Shown: piece after piece, positions 23,360-30,604 of the stretch | How positions within the stretch are numbered: the stretch's first letter is position 1 | Layout of the letters: each line of letters starts with the position of its first letter | Assembly: GCF_025566965.1 (NCBI RefSeq) | Contig: NZ_JAOQJL010000008.1 | Location: 59,920-123,919 of the forward strand | DNA length: 64,000 nt | Source of the DNA: Blautia_A ammoniilytica | GTDB lineage: Bacteria > Bacillota > Clostridia > Lachnospirales > Lachnospiraceae | Direction: 5' to 3' | Notes under the pieces: model-generated | Told to the model about the DNA's origin: nothing | The model's database searches: none | The model's input: the letters and a program-made list of their open reading frames with translations, nothing else | Program-made: the position numbers and the translations under genes

Positions 23360-24505
23360 ATGAATGAATATACAGAATCCGTAAAAATAAATAATATACT
23401 CACTTTACGGGGGCTTCTGAAAAAGATGCCTCCGTTTTGCAGTGATTATTTACGCGGGATTGCCACATCCACATCACCAAGGACTCAAACCGGTTATTGC
23501 AGGGACATTTATACGTTTTTACAGTTTATTGTTTCCTGTAATCCCTTATACCAGTCCTGCCAAATCAAAGACATTCCTCTGCAGGTTCTTGAAGAACTGA
23601 ATTCCTCTGATATTGATGAGTATATGGAATTTCTGAATTATTATGAATTTGATGGAATTGTATACAAAAATGGTGAATCTGCAAAAGCCAGAAAGCTGTC
23701 TGCATTAAGTAATATGTACAGCTTTTTTAATAAACGTCAGATCGTAAAAAACAATCCTTTAAATGCAGTCAGACGTCCCAAACTGCATGAAAAGGCAATC
23801 ATTACCCTTGATCAGGAACAGGTTTTCGATTTGATGGATGCTGTGGAAACCCCTAAAAACATGACTGACAGGCAAAAGAAATTCCATAATCTGACCGTAG
23901 ACCGTGACCGTGCTATCCTTACCGCATTTCTTGGTACAGGTATGCGTGTCTCCGAGCTTGCTGGTCTTGACGTTACAGATGTGGACTTTAATAATCAGAC
24001 ATTCCGTGTGATCCGGAAAGGTGGAAATGAGGCTTATATTTACTTTGGAGATGATATCCGGGACGCACTCTCCTATTATCTTGGCTATCCGGATGGATCA
24101 TATGATGTTGATTCCAATACAGATACAGCAGGATCTGATAATGAAAACTCTGCAAATCTGGCTCAGGCACCCAGATCCCTGCTTCTGAAAGAAGATAATC
24201 CGGATGAGCCGGCACTCTTCCTTTCCCTTCGTGGGAACCGGATGGCTGTACGCAGTATTGAGGTTATGGTGAAGAAATATTGCACTATGATCAATACCAA
24301 CAAAAGGATCACCCCTCACAAGCTGCGCAGCACCTACGGTACGGCGCTTTACAGGGAAACAGGTGATATTTACCTAGTGGCAGAGGTTCTTGGCCATAAG
24401 GACGTAAATACCACCAAGAAACACTATGCCCAGATGAACAACGAGAATAAACGGCGTGCTGCCAATATTGTGCAGCTGAAAAAAGACAGAGATGCTGATG
24501 TGTAA
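23360..24505 (+). CDS. XerS-like tyrosine recombinase
   Basis: 381 residues. The catalytic set is complete: R196 (GTGMRVSEL), K220 (RKGGNE), H320 and R323 (TPHKLRSTYG), H346 (LGHKDV) and the nucleophile Y356. The N-terminal SAM-like domain (MPPFCSDYLRG…, KDIPLQVLEELNSSDIDEYM) resembles streptococcal XerS, the single-recombinase chromosome dimer resolvase. Its chromosomal housekeeping setting fits that role more than a mobile element. An insert of about 40 residues, rich in Asp/Asn/Ser, sits between the Lys and His-x-x-Arg motifs. Start ATG 23360 follows GAGGTG. Confidence 0.85.
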   Translation: MNEYTESVKINNILTLRGLLKKMPPFCSDYLRGIATSTSPRTQTGYCRDIYTFLQFIVSCNPLYQSCQIKDIPLQVLEELNSSDIDEYMEFLNYYEFDGIVYKNGESAKARKLSALSNMYSFFNKRQIVKNNPLNAVRRPKLHEKAIITLDQEQVFDLMDAVETPKNMTDRQKKFHNLTVDRDRAILTAFLGTGMRVSELAGLDVTDVDFNNQTFRVIRKGGNEAYIYFGDDIRDALSYYLGYPDGSYDVDSNTDTAGSDNENSANLAQAPRSLLLKEDNPDEPALFLSLRGNRMAVRSIEVMVKKYCTMINTNKRITPHKLRSTYGTALYRETGDIYLVAEVLGHKDVNTTKKHYAQMNNENKRRAANIVQLKKDRDADV

Positions 24506-24564
24506 ACTACTGCATTATTTTACAACTAACATATGAAGCTGTACCTATATTTATGGCAATATAA

Positions 24565-24621
24565 AAACCGCTGCAGAATCTGGATCACTCTTGAATGTGA
24601 GTCCCAAACCTGCAGCGGTTT
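24565..24621 (-). terminator. Terminator shared by convergent genes
   Basis: A perfect 12-bp stem AAACCGCTGCAG / CTGCAGCGGTTT. The T-run is best on the - strand (TTTTTAT), where it ends the P-loop gene; on the + strand the T-run is weak. Confidence 0.8.
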
Positions 24622-24677
24622 AATTTAGCATTTTGTATTTTATACTTAATTAATTATATGTATAGCTTTGCAAATCA

Positions 24678-25097
24678 TTATAAAGCAACTGCAATCTTGT
24701 CCTGGAATGCTTCAGGAATTTCTTCTTTGTCAAGGGATATGCTGATGATAATAGATACTTTAAAGGCATTACCGATATCATCCAGCTGCTGAAGTGTGCT
24801 TGTAACATCTGCACCTTCAAGATTTGCAATTCTGAGGAAGCTGTCAAGATAGATCTGCTCAAGGTCATGATCCTGAGAAATAATCCCACAGATAAATCCT
24901 ACAAATTCATCTGCATTTTTGATAGGATAAGTTGTCACATTAATAAGACGAACCTTATTGTTCAGTTCATACATATGCTTAGTGCTTTTGTCTAAGTAGA
25001 CGATGCTGCCATTAGCGTCTTTAACGGCGCCATTTACTCTGTCTAAAAGTACTTTTGTTTTGCCCTTGCCTTTCTTTCCTACAATCAGTTCAACCAT
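24678..25097 (-). CDS. Small P-loop protein of unknown role
   Basis: 139 residues. It starts MVELIVGKKGKGKTKVLLDR, a Walker A-like GKKGKGKT at residues 7-14 with an extra lysine. A possible Walker B strand is VSIIISISLD near residues 119-128. Homologues in Lachnospiraceae are often labelled PilT-like ATPase, but it is far shorter than PilT and no pilus gene lies nearby. AAGGAGG eight bases before ATG 25097 fixes the start; an ATG 21 bases upstream lies ahead of that site. Single gene with its own promoter and terminator. Confidence 0.65.
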   Translation of the reverse strand: MVELIVGKKGKGKTKVLLDRVNGAVKDANGSIVYLDKSTKHMYELNNKVRLINVTTYPIKNADEFVGFICGIISQDHDLEQIYLDSFLRIANLEGADVTSTLQQLDDIGNAFKVSIIISISLDKEEIPEAFQDKIAVAL

Positions 25098-25159
25098 GCT
25101 GTTTTCCTCCTTAGACACATATAATAATTTTTGCTAAAAATCTTATTTAAGATGTTTCA

Positions 25160-25188
25160 ATTATAGTGTATATTATCAAAAATAGCAA
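25160..25188 (-). promoter_or_regulatory. Promoter of the small P-loop gene
   Basis: On the - strand: TTGCTA (25183-25188), 17-bp spacer, TATAAT (25160-25165). Confidence 0.65.
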
Positions 25189-25296
25189 GCCCTTTTTAAT
25201 AAAAATTGTATATTTTTTACATGTTTCGTAATTCTTTTCACAGGTAATATCACTCGAGGTTTTGTATCATGTATATGGCAAAATCCGGAGATATAC

Positions 25297-26565
25297 TTAT
25301 GAAAGAGGTGCAGACTGGATATAACTTACATGGCTGTCATCATACAGCTGTTGAAGGATATTTTTCGTAGCACAGATTGCAAAACCATAAGTTTTCAGCC
25401 CATTCTCGTCTATCCAGGTATTTATCTGTGAAAAATCATCAGCCCAGTCTGAATGACCAAGCATTTTCAGAATATCATCATGTTCACACATATAGGACAG
25501 CATACTCTGGAAATGGGTTTTCATTGTAGCTTCGTCTGATATATCTGTATATTCTTCCTTCTCATCATCTAACAGGGAAAGATAAGGATACTTTTCTCTG
25601 TCCCAATTCATTGAGGAACCGGATGGCTCCGGGGAAAATCCAACCGGTGGATAAGAAATAGAATGTCCATCCTGATTCTGGGCGTAAACAGCACACCACA
25701 GATCTCCTGCATTCAGGCTTCCCTGCTGATCCAAAGTATTGATCCAACTGATAAATGTGCCATAATCTGTGATCTCTAACAGAGAAACATAGGCCAGATA
25801 CCAGTCCGTATCGTTGTAACCTGCAATCTGCTCTTTGGAAGCGGCAATATCGTCTTTCATACTATCCTCTTCTGTTACATTGCCCTGTTCATCCTTTGTA
25901 TAAATCACCCGGTTACTTGTATCTCCTGGAATATAGAACTGAAGCAAAGGCTGTGCAAGCACATTACTGTCATACAGTGTCAGCTTTCCACGGACCAGTT
26001 TACCGCCTGCAGAGGTAAATCTGCCATTTCTTGAAAATGTCTGAGGAATCTGGATATCATAGGATCCATAACCAAGTGGCATTGCGCTTACATAATCCCT
26101 GTGTCCTCCTGGCAGGAAAAGTTCTGAATAAACAGACAGATCCAGACTCATCTGTGTAGTGGATATGCCGGTTTCACTGCTTGTGCCAGCAGATCTGTTT
26201 GGATTGTAATAAAACAGGGATACCACCTGGGGAAGGATAAAAACAGCACATAGGATGATTACCAGAACCAGCCCCCCAGTGATCACCCCCAGTTTAATGA
26301 ATGCTTTCCGGATAGTTCTCTGGATCTGGGAGGTAAGTTTTTTCTGAAAGTCACTTTCAGATTCATCTGTTGTTCTTTCAGAACAGGGTTCAGTTCCAGA
26401 CTCAGCTGCCGGAAAAACAGTGTCTTCCAGACCAGGAATATCCCCTTCTTCATAAAGATATTCATTGATGGCATCCTGCCGCTGAATATCCTGCTCTATT
26501 TGCTGTCTTTGTTGCTCATTTAATTTGCCCTCTTTATATAGCCTTAAAAGCTCCTTATACGTCAT
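25297..26565 (-). CDS. Membrane anti-sigma factor (Sigma_reg_N/C type)
   Basis: 422 residues. The cytoplasmic N-terminus (about 1-90) would hold the sigma factor. One membrane segment lies at about 92-115 (GVITGGLVLVIILCAVFILP). A large outside domain follows, with the pattern of the Sigma_reg_C family found with Firmicute ECF factors (YLAYVSLLEITDYGTFISWI). It overlaps the sigma factor gene by four bases, the usual arrangement. The signal is unknown. Confidence 0.75.
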   Translation of the reverse strand: MTYKELLRLYKEGKLNEQQRQQIEQDIQRQDAINEYLYEEGDIPGLEDTVFPAAESGTEPCSERTTDESESDFQKKLTSQIQRTIRKAFIKLGVITGGLVLVIILCAVFILPQVVSLFYYNPNRSAGTSSETGISTTQMSLDLSVYSELFLPGGHRDYVSAMPLGYGSYDIQIPQTFSRNGRFTSAGGKLVRGKLTLYDSNVLAQPLLQFYIPGDTSNRVIYTKDEQGNVTEEDSMKDDIAASKEQIAGYNDTDWYLAYVSLLEITDYGTFISWINTLDQQGSLNAGDLWCAVYAQNQDGHSISYPPVGFSPEPSGSSMNWDREKYPYLSLLDDEKEEYTDISDEATMKTHFQSMLSYMCEHDDILKMLGHSDWADDFSQINTWIDENGLKTYGFAICATKNILQQLYDDSHVSYIQSAPLS

Positions 26566-27062
26566 TTTCTTTCCTCCTGGTATTCTTTATCAATTAATGC
26601 TTTAAGTTCCTTTCTGGCCCTGTATGCCAGGATACGCACATGCTCCGGAGTCAGGTGCAGCACTGCAGCAATTTCCTTCTGGGAAAGGTGTGCAAAATAC
26701 TGCAGCTGTAATACTTCCTGTTTCCGGTTTTCCAGCTTTCGGATCCCATCATAGAGATTTTTTAATTTTTCCTCCTGAAGGATCTGATCTAAAATATCTT
26801 CTGTAAGCTGGGCATCTGAAATATCTTCAGACAGTACCTCCTTTTTTGCCTTTTTCTGATGATTGTAAAACAGATTTCTTGCCACTGCGTACAGCCACGC
26901 CCGTATATTTCCATGACTGTCCGAAAGGGACAATAAGGCTTTCAGAAAGGTTTCCTGAAGGAGATCTTCTGTCAGCTGTCTGTTCTGGCATAAGGAAAAC
27001 AGGTACAGATATAATTCTTTCTGAAATTTTTGATATGTTTCTTCCAATATCTTTTTATCCAT
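26562..27062 (-). CDS. ECF-type RNA polymerase sigma factor
   Basis: 166 residues. Region 2 is visible in FSLCQNRQLTEDLLQETFLKALLS and NIRAWLYAVARNLFYNHQKK; region 4 in LQLQYFAHLSQKEIAAVLHLTPEHVRILAYRARKELK as helix-turn-helix. It is released by the anti-sigma factor encoded downstream. Upstream on the - strand lies CTGTAACATTTTACAG, a short palindrome that could be part of a self-regulated promoter, but no standard ECF -10 is clear. Confidence 0.9.
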   Translation of the reverse strand: MDKKILEETYQKFQKELYLYLFSLCQNRQLTEDLLQETFLKALLSLSDSHGNIRAWLYAVARNLFYNHQKKAKKEVLSEDISDAQLTEDILDQILQEEKLKNLYDGIRKLENRKQEVLQLQYFAHLSQKEIAAVLHLTPEHVRILAYRARKELKALIDKEYQEERK

Positions 27063-27164
27063 GCTTTACCTGCCTGCAGTGCTTTCTTTATTGTTTGTAT
27101 TCTACTTATATAACAATCCAGTCTGTAAAATGTTACAGATTATAAGAAATTATTTTGTGGTCTG

Positions 27165-27211
27165 AAAAAGCCACCTCATGCAATGCATCATGCCTGGCAT
27201 AAGGTGACTTT
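27165..27211 (-). terminator. Terminator of the radC-to-dac operon
   Basis: On the - strand: stem AAAGTCACCTTATGC / GCATGAGGTGGCTTT with two wobble pairs, then TTTTT. It lies 65 bp after the dac stop. Confidence 0.8.
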
Positions 27212-27275
27212 CTGTACCTTTATAAGATTTGAAGGTTTCATATGTGGTGATACCGCCTGTGGGCAACGTACCTGT

Positions 27276-28331
27276 TTAGTTAATATGCTGTAAAAGAGAA
27301 GACATTTCCTGGTAAAGCAGTTCCTTGGAAGAAGCGCCCATCACAATGGATACAAATGGCTGTCCGTAGGCATTCTGGCAAAGAAGAGCCAGACAGTTGC
27401 CTGCCAGGCTGGTAGTTCCTGTTTTTCCACCAAGGATCTTTACATCCTTAGGTGTTGCAGCTTCCCCTGTAAGATAATGGTCTGTAGCTTCAAGCACAGT
27501 ACTCATAGTGGAGCCATCCGCTTTTGTATATTCTACTGTATAGGAAGGAAGCTGCGTGATCTCTGTAAAGGAAGGATAATTCATTGCCTCCTTCAGCATC
27601 AGGTAAATATCATAGGGAGTTGTATAATGGTTCTCGTCCTGAAGACCATGAGGGTTGGAAAAATGGGTTCCTGTACAGCCCAGCTGTGCAGCATAGCTGT
27701 TCATCATATCAACAAAATTATCGGTTGTGCCTCCAATATGTTCTGCTATGGCTGACGCAGCGTCATTACCGGAATATACCAGAAGACACCGTACCAGCTG
27801 TCCCATAGTAACCTTATCTCCTGCGCCAAACCCACAGACCTGGGAACCATCCTCCAATGTAACATTTTCCTGGGTAATGGTAACCGTTTCGTCCATATTG
27901 CCGTATTTCAAGGCAAGCATGGCAGTCATGATCTTAGTAATACTGGCAGGATAAACTCTTTCATATGCACCCTTTGCAAATAGTACTTTATTGTTTGCAA
28001 GATCGAATAAAAGCCCCTTCTGGTCAGTTTCCAATGCCACTCCGTCAAGAGGTGTATCCTGAGCTGAAACTACCAGATCCTTGGCAAAACCGTTCCCTTT
28101 CAGGGAATCTCTGGCTGTGACAGAAGAACTAAATTCATTGGACGCTTGAAAAGGGATTACCGGTGTACTTAAAGAACCGCCACGTAAAGTATAAATAGCA
28201 AAAACTCCGCCTCCAACAACTGCGATCAATAATAAAACCAGAAGAATGGTATGACGGATCCGCCTGCGGCGCATTTTTTTTAATCTGGCTGCTTTGTTAT
28301 TTACCGTTCTTCTTGGTTTAGCTGATGTCAT
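27276..28331 (-). CDS. D-alanyl-D-alanine carboxypeptidase (S11 family)
   Basis: 351 residues. A basic N-terminus and one membrane segment at about 28-49 anchor it outside. The penicillin-binding motifs are S130-I-T-K133, S187-G-N189 and K303-T-G305. The enzyme trims the terminal D-Ala from peptidoglycan side chains. No C-terminal amphipathic anchor is present, unlike DacA; the N-terminal anchor replaces it. Its start overlaps the rodA stop (ATGA), and it is the last gene of the shape operon. Confidence 0.92.
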   Translation of the reverse strand: MTSAKPRRTVNNKAARLKKMRRRRIRHTILLVLLLIAVVGGGVFAIYTLRGGSLSTPVIPFQASNEFSSSVTARDSLKGNGFAKDLVVSAQDTPLDGVALETDQKGLLFDLANNKVLFAKGAYERVYPASITKIMTAMLALKYGNMDETVTITQENVTLEDGSQVCGFGAGDKVTMGQLVRCLLVYSGNDAASAIAEHIGGTTDNFVDMMNSYAAQLGCTGTHFSNPHGLQDENHYTTPYDIYLMLKEAMNYPSFTEITQLPSYTVEYTKADGSTMSTVLEATDHYLTGEAATPKDVKILGGKTGTTSLAGNCLALLCQNAYGQPFVSIVMGASSKELLYQEMSSLLQHIN

Positions 28332-29488
28332 AAGTATTCCTCTTTCTCATATATTTCTTTTCTTTGGATTTCTTTATTGTATGCACTGCTCTGAAGACCT
28401 ACATTCAGAACAATTCCCATTCCGATATAAAGACTGATCAGTGAAGTCAGGCCATAGCTTACAAAGGGAAGAGGCGTACCTGTATTGGGAGCAAGTCCTG
28501 TGGCTACACAGATATTCAGAAAGCTTTGCAAGGCCACAATACTGCCAATACCGCAGCAAAGGATCCTGCCTGCCATATCCTTTGCTCGAAGGCTCATCCT
28601 GATACATTCCAGCGCAATGGCCATTAACAGACATACGACCACTGTACAGCCGATAAAACCATACTCCTCTCCTGCTACTGCAAAAATAAAGTCAGTCTGG
28701 TTCTCTGCAACAAAGTTCCCCTCATTTACAGAGGATGTGCTGTCATCACCTGTAAGCTTTTTCCCTACAAGCTCTCCTGAAGCAATGGCTGTTTTTGAAT
28801 TATTCTGCTGTTCAATATTTTCGGAGTATTCTTCATTTTCAGGATACAGGAAGGACATAATTCGCTTTCTCTGATAATCCTGGATCAGCTTCTGATCCGG
28901 CTGCACAACGATGGAAAGAAAAATAATAATCAAAGGTATTGCGATCAGAATTGCCCCTCCTATGATCCGGTACCGTAGCCCGGCCATATATAAAAGAATG
29001 CAGAAAACCAAAGTAACCATAATGGTATTCTTCATATCCGGCTGTGCATAGATCAGCACTAACGGGATAGCAAGAAGGACAGCTGCTTCTGCAAGAACTT
29101 TTAATGTATTCAGATCTTCTTCATGATCCATAAAAAACTTCGCAAAGAACAAAATAATAATAATCTTGGAAAGCTCAGTGGGCTGGAACCGGAATCCGCC
29201 GATCTGAAGCCATCTGGTAGCACCACCTGCATTGGATCCGAACAGCCGGACTCCTAAAAGCATAACAATATTAACCCCATACATGATCCACTGGAAATTA
29301 AGGATCCAGGAATAATCCATGAGGGACAGAACCACCATAACAACCAATCCAAGAATCAGACCAACCAGCTGCTTGTTTCTCAAATCTGCCCTGGCACTGG
29401 TCACAAGTACAACTCCTATGGAACTGATGGCAATCAGGAGCAGTACAAGTCTGAAATTATAAAAGCGAAGTTTATATTGTTTAATCAT
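28328..29488 (-). CDS. rodA: Rod-shape SEDS protein RodA
   Basis: 386 residues with about ten membrane segments. SEDS proteins polymerise glycan strands from lipid II together with a class B PBP, here the mrdA product of the same operon. Conserved parts are QPTELSKIIIILFFAK, the TDFIFAVAGEEYGFIG segment and the GTPLPFVSYGLTSLISLYIGMG stretch near the C-terminus. Placement after minE and before a carboxypeptidase follows the Lachnospiraceae pattern. Confidence 0.93.
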   Translation of the reverse strand: MIKQYKLRFYNFRLVLLLIAISSIGVVLVTSARADLRNKQLVGLILGLVVMVVLSLMDYSWILNFQWIMYGVNIVMLLGVRLFGSNAGGATRWLQIGGFRFQPTELSKIIIILFFAKFFMDHEEDLNTLKVLAEAAVLLAIPLVLIYAQPDMKNTIMVTLVFCILLYMAGLRYRIIGGAILIAIPLIIIFLSIVVQPDQKLIQDYQRKRIMSFLYPENEEYSENIEQQNNSKTAIASGELVGKKLTGDDSTSSVNEGNFVAENQTDFIFAVAGEEYGFIGCTVVVCLLMAIALECIRMSLRAKDMAGRILCCGIGSIVALQSFLNICVATGLAPNTGTPLPFVSYGLTSLISLYIGMGIVLNVGLQSSAYNKEIQRKEIYEKEEYL

Positions 29489-29497
29489 ATGTTATTA

Positions 29498-29737
29498 TCA
29501 GTCCTTTTTCGTAAGTACAGGAATATATGCCATGATCACAGCCGGATCTTTGGAAATCTTGACCCTGACCTGATCTTCTTCTACCACTACGTATTTTTTT
29601 ACTGTATGTATCAGATCACTGCGAAGCATTTTTATCATTTGCGGAGAGCATTCAATACGTTCAGAGATCAGAAGAAGCTTCATACGATCTCTGGCATACC
29701 CGGCTGAACGCCGTTTTTCACGCAAAATGGATTTCAT
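29498..29737 (-). CDS. minE: Cell division topological specificity factor MinE
   Basis: 79 residues. The MinD-binding helix region ARDRMKLLLISERIECSPQMI and the dimer strand YVVVEEDQVRVKISKDP are typical of MinE. It drives the MinD oscillation that places the division site. The ATG at 29737 is chosen for AGGAGG nine bases before it; an in-frame ATG 18 bases earlier lies upstream of that site. Confidence 0.92.
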   Translation of the reverse strand: MKSILREKRRSAGYARDRMKLLLISERIECSPQMIKMLRSDLIHTVKKYVVVEEDQVRVKISKDPAVIMAYIPVLTKKD

Positions 29738-29767
29738 GTAAGAGATCCTCCTCATATATGCCTGTTA

Positions 29768-30556
29768 TTATTTTTTGAATATACTGCCAAGTCTGCTGAA
29801 CATGCCCTTTTTCTGACGAATGGTAACAAAAGGAATATCTTCCCCAAGAATACGTTTGCAGATATTCTGGTATTCTTCCTCTGCCTGGGAATTTTTACCT
29901 GACAAAGGCTCTCCCTGATTGGTAGCCACTACGATCTGCTCGTCATCCAGGATCGTACCCAGAAGATCTACAGCCAGGATCTCAAGAACATCATCCACAG
30001 ACATCATATCGCCCCTGGCGATCATATCAGGACGCAGGCGGTTAATGATCAGCCGAATATCACGGATATCGCCAGCTTCAAGAAGACCGATGATCCGGTC
30101 TGCATCACGGATAGCAGAAACCTCAGGAGTAGTAACCACAATAGCCTTGTCTGCACCTGCAATGGCGTTTTTGAATCCCTGCTCAATACCTGCCGGACAA
30201 TCAAGAAGAACATAATCAAATTCTTCCCGTAATTCCTGGGTCAGCTTGATCATCTGCTCCGGTGAAACGGCTGTCTTATCCTTTGTCTGAGCAGAAGGAA
30301 GAAGATACAGCTCCGGGTGACGCTTGTCCCGGATCAAGGCCTGTCGCAGACGGCAGCTGCCATTCACCACATCTACAAGATTATATACGATCCGGTTCTC
30401 AAGACCCAGAACCACATCCAGATTCCGAAGGCCTATATCTGTGTCTACCACTGCTACCTTTTTGCCTAGCATGGCAAGACCGGTACCGATATTTGCAACT
30501 GTGGTCGTCTTGCCTACACCTCCTTTACCGGAAGTGATCACAATAACTTCACTCAT
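29768..30556 (-). CDS. minD: Septum site-determining ATPase MinD
   Basis: 262 residues. The deviant Walker A GKGGVGKTT is at 10-18; LLDCPAGIEQGF is the Walker B region. The C-terminal amphipathic helix MFSRLGSIFKK binds the membrane in the ATP form. MinD recruits MinC and is displaced by MinE. No minC lies beside it: only 48 bp separate it from mrdA. Confidence 0.96.
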   Translation of the reverse strand: MSEVIVITSGKGGVGKTTTVANIGTGLAMLGKKVAVVDTDIGLRNLDVVLGLENRIVYNLVDVVNGSCRLRQALIRDKRHPELYLLPSAQTKDKTAVSPEQMIKLTQELREEFDYVLLDCPAGIEQGFKNAIAGADKAIVVTTPEVSAIRDADRIIGLLEAGDIRDIRLIINRLRPDMIARGDMMSVDDVLEILAVDLLGTILDDEQIVVATNQGEPLSGKNSQAEEEYQNICKRILGEDIPFVTIRQKKGMFSRLGSIFKK

Positions 30557-30604
30557 TTCAATGAATCCTCCTAAACAAATTGTTCCAACTTTCTGGTGGT
30601 CTCT

